10,402 nt of DNA, from assembly GCA_019113455.1 (NCBI GenBank), contig DXHG01000051.1:1-10402 (forward strand), written 5' to 3'. The position numbers and the translations under genes were made by a program. Each line of letters starts with the position of its first letter. The stretch's first letter is position 1. Under the pieces are notes generated by a model, which was not told the origin of the DNA, did no database searches, and saw nothing but the letters and a program-made list of their open reading frames with translations. Source of the stretch: Candidatus Treponema faecavium (GTDB lineage Bacteria > Spirochaetota > Spirochaetia > Treponematales > Treponemataceae). Of this stretch, positions 7,144 to 10,402 are shown piece after piece.

Positions 7144-7845
7144 ATGAAAACAAAAACGGCCGCTTTTATCTGTATGTGTGCGCCGTTTTTGTTTTTTTTC
7201 TGCGCGTGCGGCATAGACGTCTATTATATGCTTGAGCCGCCTACCGGTCAGCTGTATACAATGAACAAAGACCCCGCAACGCGGTATCTCACATTTAATA
7301 CAAACGCGGCCGCAAATACCGATTTGGGCGACGTGTACCAGGGCGTAAAAGTGTATTACCGCCTCTACAACAGCGAGTCCCAAATGAATTCCGACATAAG
7401 CAGGATAAACAGCGCCAATTCCGAGTATTCATCTAACGGCGCAAACCGCATGATTTCCATTGGGTACCAGCCGCTGCGTATACGGCATGCCGGGACAGGG
7501 CAGGAAGAAGAATTACTGGTGCGCGACTCCGGGCAGGTGCGCATACGGTTTTATACCGAAGGTCAAAGCAATGCCCCACATCCCGCGGCAATCACACATA
7601 ATGAAAACACTATCGGCGTGCCGCTGCGCTATGCAAAAGACGACGGGTTTGATTTCTTTTCAGATGACGACCGTATTCGGTCAGACACGCCGGAAGACGG
7701 AGACGTCGACGCCTATACCGGCGGCACGGAAACAAATGTGTGGTACGTCAATGCGTATGCGGTTTCATACGGGCGCGACGCGTCGTGGACTGATTTGTAC
7801 AGCGAACTGCTGCATCTTGGCTATATTACGATTACTCCCGAGTAG
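7144..7845 (+). CDS. Putative lipoprotein of unknown function
   Basis: The 233-aa product begins with a lysine-containing n-region, a hydrophobic core (AAFICMCAPFLFFF) and a likely lipobox FCAC, with Cys22 as the lipidated residue. Phe at -3 is acceptable in the relaxed spirochaete pattern. The mature part has no domain I recognise. It is polar and rich in Tyr and Asn, with an acidic stretch at about 166-189. Ordinary amino-acid composition and an uninterrupted frame support a real gene. An in-frame TAG at 7129-7131 limits the start, and the only ATG near the signal peptide is 7144. No Shine-Dalgarno is visible. Codons 2 to 18 coincide with a terminator-like inverted repeat. Export to the outer surface or periplasm is inferred from the signal peptide only. 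Confidence 0.8.
   Translation: MKTKTAAFICMCAPFLFFFCACGIDVYYMLEPPTGQLYTMNKDPATRYLTFNTNAAANTDLGDVYQGVKVYYRLYNSESQMNSDISRINSANSEYSSNGANRMISIGYQPLRIRHAGTGQEEELLVRDSGQVRIRFYTEGQSNAPHPAAITHNENTIGVPLRYAKDDGFDFFSDDDRIRSDTPEDGDVDAYTGGTETNVWYVNAYAVSYGRDASWTDLYSELLHLGYITITPE
7147..7199 (+). terminator. Terminator-like hairpin inside the lipoprotein signal sequence
   Basis: Bases 7147-7160 (AAAACAAAAACGGC) pair perfectly with 7182-7195 (GCCGTTTTTGTTTT), a 14-bp stem that can gain two more G-C pairs if C7161 bulges. The 3' arm runs into eight consecutive T at 7192-7199, the hallmark of an intrinsic terminator. It starts 29 nt after the TPR gene stop and probably ends the upstream operon. The stem begins directly after the lipoprotein ATG, so translation of that gene should unfold it. 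The structure is seen in the sequence; the termination activity is inferred. Confidence 0.7.
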
Positions 7846-7870
7846 CGGACTGATACAGAACTGCGCGAAG

Positions 7871-8491
7871 CTAAAAGGACAGGATGCCGGTATGCTGCAA
7901 TACGATTTTTATTCCCATGATAATAAGAATAATGCCGCCTGCACATTCAGCGCGCGATTGATAGGTATTTCCGAATACTGCGCCGATTTTGAGCCCGGCC
8001 GCGGAAATGACAAACGTAATCGCTCCTATGCAGCAGGCGGCGGTCTGTATGCTCACGTGCAGCAGCGCAAACGATATGCCGGCTGCAAGTGCGTCTATGC
8101 TTGTTGCAACCGCAAGCGGAAGCATAACGCGGACTGAAAACGAAGCGCTTGCTGCGCCTGTGCCCGCGCTTGCCCCGTCAGCGTCCGCCGCGGCGGCGTC
8201 TGCGGGACACTGCGCGCCGGTGTTCCGAGATTCGCGAATCATGTTGCCGCCGATGATTGCGAGCAGCGCAAACGCCGCCCAGTGATCATACGCGGAAATC
8301 ACCGATTGAAAATGAACGCCCGCAAAATACCCGATAGTCGGCATGAGCGCCTGAAACCCGCCGAAGTACAGCCCAATAATAAGCATCTGCGATAATCTGG
8401 CGGTTTTTACCGCAAGCCCTTTGCAGATGGCCACTGCAAACGCATCCATCGAAAGGCCGACAGCGATAATAAGAAGTTCAATAACCGTCAT
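7871..8491 (-). CDS. mntP: Manganese efflux pump MntP
   Basis: MntP exports Mn2+ through the cytoplasmic membrane and protects against manganese excess. The 206-aa protein shows six hydrophobic helices and the two family motifs with conserved acidic residues, GLSMDAFAV (Asp16) and ATSIDALAAG (Asp133). An Ala/Asp/Gly-rich linker at about 88-118 between helices 3 and 4 makes it longer than the usual 185-190 aa. I chose the ATG at 8491 because family members begin a few residues before this first motif. An upstream ATG at 8509 would add residues overlapping the promoter. No Shine-Dalgarno precedes the start, and a -10 box lies only eight bases upstream. The gene converges on the lipoprotein gene with 25 nt between stops and no visible terminator. 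It diverges from argG. Confidence 0.93.
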   Translation of the reverse strand: MTVIELLIIAVGLSMDAFAVAICKGLAVKTARLSQMLIIGLYFGGFQALMPTIGYFAGVHFQSVISAYDHWAAFALLAIIGGNMIRESRNTGAQCPADAAAADADGASAGTGAASASFSVRVMLPLAVATSIDALAAGISFALLHVSIQTAACCIGAITFVISAAGLKIGAVFGNTYQSRAECAGGIILIIMGIKIVLQHTGILSF

Positions 8492-8499
8492 AGCGATGG

Positions 8500-8508
8500 A
8501 GTATAGCA
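8500..8508 (-). promoter_or_regulatory. Extended -10 promoter of mntP
   Basis: On the minus strand the sequence reads TGCTATACT, a TGn extension plus a -10 box with one mismatch to TATAAT. The first transcribed base would fall at about 8491-8494, at or next to the mntP start codon, so the message would be leaderless or nearly so. The -35 region is poor and overlaps the argG -10 box. Confidence 0.6.
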
Positions 8509-8530
8509 TAATGATTGCATATATGCTATA
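8502..8530. repeat. 9-bp inverted repeat between mntP and argG
   Basis: TATAGCATA (8502-8510) and TATGCTATA (8522-8530) are perfect reverse complements separated by 11 bases. A second palindrome, GCATATATGC (8517-8526), lies inside. The arms contain the -10 boxes of both divergent genes. The repeat may be a by-product of the paired promoters or an operator for a dimeric regulator. The ATAGC/GCTAT half-sites recall MntR boxes of enteric bacteria, but the 17-base spacing between them is too wide. Confidence 0.75.
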
Positions 8531-8532
8531 GT
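8524..8532 (+). promoter_or_regulatory. Extended -10 promoter of argG
   Basis: TGCTATAGT has the TGn extension and five of six bases of TATAAT. Transcription would start near 8539 and give a leader of about 30 nt that contains the GGAGGA ribosome-binding site at 8553-8558. The -35 position (about 8504-8509) lies on the mntP -10 box and is a poor match. Confidence 0.55.
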
Positions 8533-8568
8533 TACTGCATACATACGCAAGCGGAGGATTACGCATAT

Positions 8569-9834
8569 ATGAGTAAAGATAAAGTGGTGCTGGCTTATTC
8601 CGGCGGACTTGATACGACGGTGATTATCCCGTGGCTTAAAGAAAACTATGACTATGATGTGATAGCGGTCTGTGTTGACGTGGGGCAGGGAGACGACTGG
8701 AAAAGCATTAAACAGCGCGCGCTTGATACGGGCGCTGCTGCCTGCTATGTCGTTGATGCGCGCGAGGAGTATATCAGCGAATATATTTGGCCGGCGCTTA
8801 AGGCAAATGCCGTGTATGAAGACCGGTATCTGCTTGGCACGTCGACTGCGCGCCCGCTTATCGGCAAGATACTGGTCGAATACGCGCGCCAGGAACACGC
8901 GGTGGCAATCTGCCACGGAGCTACCGGCAAAGGAAACGATCAGGTGCGGTTTGAACTTGCGATTAAGGCGTTCGCGCCCGACCTCAAAGTGATTGCCGCG
9001 TGGCGCGACCCCAAATGGACGCTTGACAGCCGCGAGGCCGAAATCCGCTATCTGGAAGAGCGGCATATTCCCGTGCCGATGAAAAAAGACCAGTCGTACA
9101 GCCGCGACATGAATATCTGGCACCTGTCTCACGAAGGGCTTGAGCTTGAAAAGACGGAAAACGAACCGAACTGGAAGCATATGCTGCAGCTCACGACGGT
9201 GCCTGAAGAAGCGCCCGCCACGCCTGAATATGTGCAGATCGATTTTGAAAAAGGCGTGCCTGTCGCGGTAAACGGCAAAAAAATGAGCGCGCTTGACATC
9301 ATGCTTGAACTGAACAAAATCGGCGGCAGAAACGGCGTCGGGCTTGCCGACATCTGCGAAAACCGGTGCGTCGGCATGAAAAGCCGCGGCGTGTATGAAA
9401 CTCCCGGCGGCAGCATCCTGTACTTTGCGCACGAGATGCTCGACGAACTGTGCCTTGACCGCGATACCTATCACTTTAAGCAGCAGATTGCGCTGCGGAT
9501 GGCGGAGCTGATTTATGACGGCAAATGGTTTACGACGCTGATGGATTCGCTTAAGGCATTTACCGATACAGCCGAAGCGAACGTAACCGGCTGGGTGAAG
9601 TTAAAGCTCTATAAAGGCTCCATTTTTGGCGCAGGTTCGTATTCGCCGTACAGCCTGTATAATGAAAGCATCGCCTCTTTTACCACCGGCGATTTGTACA
9701 ACCACAAAGATGCGCAGGGCTTTATCACGCTGTTTGGACTGCCGCTTAAAGTGCGCGCGCTGATGGAACAATCGTGCGGGCAGGGGCAGGCCGTTTCTGA
9801 AAACGCGCTGCTTAAAAAACGCCCGACAGAATAA
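8569..9834 (+). CDS. argG: Argininosuccinate synthase
   Basis: ArgG joins citrulline and aspartate with ATP to form argininosuccinate, AMP and pyrophosphate, the penultimate step of arginine synthesis. The 421-aa protein carries the N-type ATP pyrophosphatase loop AYSGGLDTT (9-17), the ATP/citrulline segment GATGKGNDQVRFE (117-129), WRDPKW (145-150), the SYSRDMNIWHLSHEG stretch (176-190) and YETPGGSILY (276-285). Length is slightly above the usual 400. The ATG at 8569 is chosen because GGAGGA (8553-8558) lies ten bases upstream and the protein then begins just before the ATP loop; a longer TTG-initiated form would start inside the promoter. No argH or other arginine gene is in the window, so its pathway role here, biosynthesis or citrulline recycling, cannot be settled. 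Confidence 0.97.
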   Translation: MSKDKVVLAYSGGLDTTVIIPWLKENYDYDVIAVCVDVGQGDDWKSIKQRALDTGAAACYVVDAREEYISEYIWPALKANAVYEDRYLLGTSTARPLIGKILVEYARQEHAVAICHGATGKGNDQVRFELAIKAFAPDLKVIAAWRDPKWTLDSREAEIRYLEERHIPVPMKKDQSYSRDMNIWHLSHEGLELEKTENEPNWKHMLQLTTVPEEAPATPEYVQIDFEKGVPVAVNGKKMSALDIMLELNKIGGRNGVGLADICENRCVGMKSRGVYETPGGSILYFAHEMLDELCLDRDTYHFKQQIALRMAELIYDGKWFTTLMDSLKAFTDTAEANVTGWVKLKLYKGSIFGAGSYSPYSLYNESIASFTTGDLYNHKDAQGFITLFGLPLKVRALMEQSCGQGQAVSENALLKKRPTE

Positions 9835-9846
9835 CATCTAAAGCCC

Positions 9847-9877
9847 CTTGCCTGTAAGGCGCTGCCTTGCAGGCAAG
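9847..9877. terminator. Strong hairpin downstream of argG, without T tract
   Basis: A 14-bp stem with one G-U pair and a GCT loop forms between 9847-9860 (CTTGCCTGTAAGGC) and 9864-9877. It begins 12 nt after the argG stop. Neither strand shows a proper T run beyond it, so it is not a textbook intrinsic terminator. It could protect the argG 3' end or assist termination from both sides, because the pseudogene transcript would converge here. Confidence 0.55.
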
Positions 9878-9919
9878 CCCTCAGGCGCACGCTCGCCTTT
9901 CTGCTGCCGCGCGGCGCGC
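9878..9919. other. GC-rich spacer with small hairpin and palindrome
   Basis: No gene is visible. AGGCG (9883-9887) can pair with CGCCT (9894-9898), followed by TTTCT on the plus strand, which could act as a weak second terminator for argG. GCCGCGCGGC (9906-9915) is a perfect palindrome just beyond the end of the methyltransferase remnant. Confidence 0.4.
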
Positions 9920-10262
9920 TTATTTTCCGCTGTTTTTTGCTTGATACAGCTTCATCAGCGCGGCAATACATTCGGATCCTGTCATCTTTATATTAACCCC
10001 ATAGACTTTCATGACGTGCGCATCCAGACCATGTGAACGCTGGATGTGAGCACGCCTAAGTGGTAGAGCGCAGCGTCAGGGATGATTTGCACGGCATCGC
10101 TGGCAATGGTGTCTGATGTCATAAAACCTGTCGGCACATAATAGCGGCGCTCGGAAGAAACGCGGGGTACAATTAGATAGTTGCCTTCCCTGGGCTGCCT
10201 GTTTTCCATAAAAAGTGCCGGAAAGTCAGCCCATGCGCCGCGCGCTGCTCCCTGTCGGTCAT
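9920..10262 (-). pseudogene. Collapsed MmeI-like (type IIL) restriction-modification methyltransferase
   Basis: Three pieces of one large family remain in order but in three different frames. First, an ATG at 10262 with GGAGG (10268-10272) five bases upstream begins MTDREQRAA, which resembles the start of MmeI-like methylases. Second, 10230-10018 encodes a target-recognition segment with PALFMENRQP, NYLIVPRVSSERRYYVPTGF and ALYHLGVLTSSVHMVWMR, typical of the C-terminal third of the family. Third, 10015-9920 encodes VMKVYGVNIKMTGSECIAAL and then LMKLY-like tail residues with a natural stop. Family members run to about 900 aa or more, so the whole methylase and any nuclease core are gone, as is the usual CGRLKSDYRYS region after VWMR. 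No continuous product is possible. The assignment rests on remembered family sequence; the TRD and tail are convincing, the N-terminal piece less so. Confidence 0.75.
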
Positions 10263-10282
10263 CTGTGCCTCCGTGCATCAAG

Positions 10283-10311
10283 AGTATAACACACCGCGTC
10301 CGGTTTGGGAA
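10283..10311 (-). promoter_or_regulatory. Promoter of the decayed methyltransferase gene
   Basis: On the minus strand TATACT (10288-10283) has a TGT extension, and TTCCCA (10311-10306) lies exactly 17 bases upstream as a four-of-six -35 match. Transcription would start near 10276, about 14 nt before the ATG at 10262, with the GGAGG in between. The control region therefore looks intact although the gene is destroyed. Confidence 0.6.
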
Positions 10312-10314
10312 TTT

Positions 10315-10402
10315 TTTGCCTGAATCCGCTCACGGCAGCGGCGAATTGTGATTTGCCGATGGCAAATAAAAAATTTGCCGTTTATCCGGTAAGAATTTTG
10401 CC
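10315..10402. repeat. Array of TTTGCC/GGCAAA half-sites
   Basis: TTTGCC occurs at 10315-10320, 10352-10357, 10374-10379 and 10397-10402. The reverse form is GGCAAA at 10361-10366, with a near copy GGCGAA at 10340-10345. From 10340 to 10379 the units alternate in orientation with start-to-start spacings of 11, 10 and 12 bases, about one helical turn. They can form alternative hairpins (10340-10357, 10351-10367 or 10358-10382). The array lies just upstream of the methyltransferase promoter and continues to the window edge. Operator or structural-DNA roles are possible; no gene is visible beneath it. Confidence 0.6.

Noticed and set aside
7460..8137. A 225-codon plus-strand frame overlapping the lipoprotein and mntP
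   Set aside because: It spans the ends of two convergent real genes in other frames and has no recognisable domain, no start signal and a biased composition.
8502..8530. An MntR operator upstream of mntP
   Set aside because: The half-sites ATAGC and GCTAT resemble the enteric MntR box, but they are 17 bases apart instead of about 4, and the -10 boxes already explain the arms.
8515..8568. An N-terminal extension of argG from a TTG
   Set aside because: The extra 18 residues would be translated through the promoter and the ribosome-binding site; the ATG at 8569 has GGAGGA and matches the family start.
8832..8850. A sigma-54 promoter-like TGGCAC with GC at the -12 spacing
   Set aside because: It lies deep inside argG coding sequence, the -12 half is imperfect, and no gene starts downstream at a suitable distance.
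8488..9474. A 328-codon open frame antisense to argG
   Set aside because: It is the mirror of a well-supported enzyme gene, is rich in His, Arg and Phe without family motifs, and has no ribosome-binding site. Codon bias on the argG strand explains the open frame.
9920..10012. A stand-alone 30-residue peptide gene on the minus strand
   Set aside because: It has no ribosome-binding site, and its sequence matches the C-terminal tail of MmeI-like methylases, so it is better read as part of the pseudogene.
9848..10036. A 62-codon plus-strand frame after argG
   Set aside because: It runs through the argG hairpin and antisense to the methyltransferase remnant, and has no ribosome-binding site or recognisable sequence.
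1..10402. CRISPR arrays, tRNA or rRNA genes, insertion sequences
   Set aside because: I found no regularly spaced long repeats, no tRNA-like cloverleaf and no transposase motifs on either strand.

Overview
The window looks like core chromosome of a spirochaete, most probably a Treponema species. The reasons are the gene set and order (folK, scpA, scpB, an RsuA/RluB-type pseudouridine synthase, cmk, rpsA), a lipoprotein with a relaxed spirochaete-type lipobox, a moderate GC content, and Cmk and S1 sequences of treponemal character as I remember them. The genus is inferred from protein character, not from a search.

Positions 1 to about 7118 form one co-oriented plus-strand block of tightly packed genes. 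These are the 3' part of folK (folate biosynthesis), scpA and scpB (condensin partners of SMC), an rRNA pseudouridine synthase, cmk (CMP kinase), rpsA (ribosomal protein S1, six S1 domains), a GAF plus AAA+ plus Fis-HTH regulator of the NtrC type, and a membrane-anchored TPR protein. Overlaps or gaps of 2 to 67 nt suggest one or a few operons. A 233-codon lipoprotein gene follows at 7144. It has no visible Shine-Dalgarno sequence, and its signal peptide is encoded by a terminator-like inverted repeat with a T tract.

From 7871 the layout changes. mntP (Mn2+ exporter) lies on the minus strand, and argG (argininosuccinate synthase) diverges from it on the plus strand. The 77-bp space between them carries two extended -10 boxes, one per strand, forming the arms of a 9-bp inverted repeat. 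The two promoters overlap and should exclude each other. mntP would be transcribed essentially leaderless, whereas argG has a normal ribosome-binding site.

Downstream of argG, 9835-10402 holds no intact gene. It contains a strong 14-bp hairpin after argG, then on the minus strand the collapsed remains of an MmeI-like (type IIL) restriction-modification methyltransferase. An intact promoter, RBS and start codon, a target-recognition segment and the C-terminal tail survive in three different frames within about 340 bp. The window ends with an array of TTTGCC/GGCAAA half-sites spaced at about one or two helical turns.

The most notable observations are: (1) the NtrC-type regulator has lost the GAFTGA loop that contacts sigma-54; (2) a terminator-like hairpin is built into a lipoprotein signal peptide; (3) mntP and argG share overlapping divergent promoters, with mntP apparently leaderless; (4) a restriction-modification gene has shrunk to its promoter and three fragments; (5) the TTTGCC array is unexplained.
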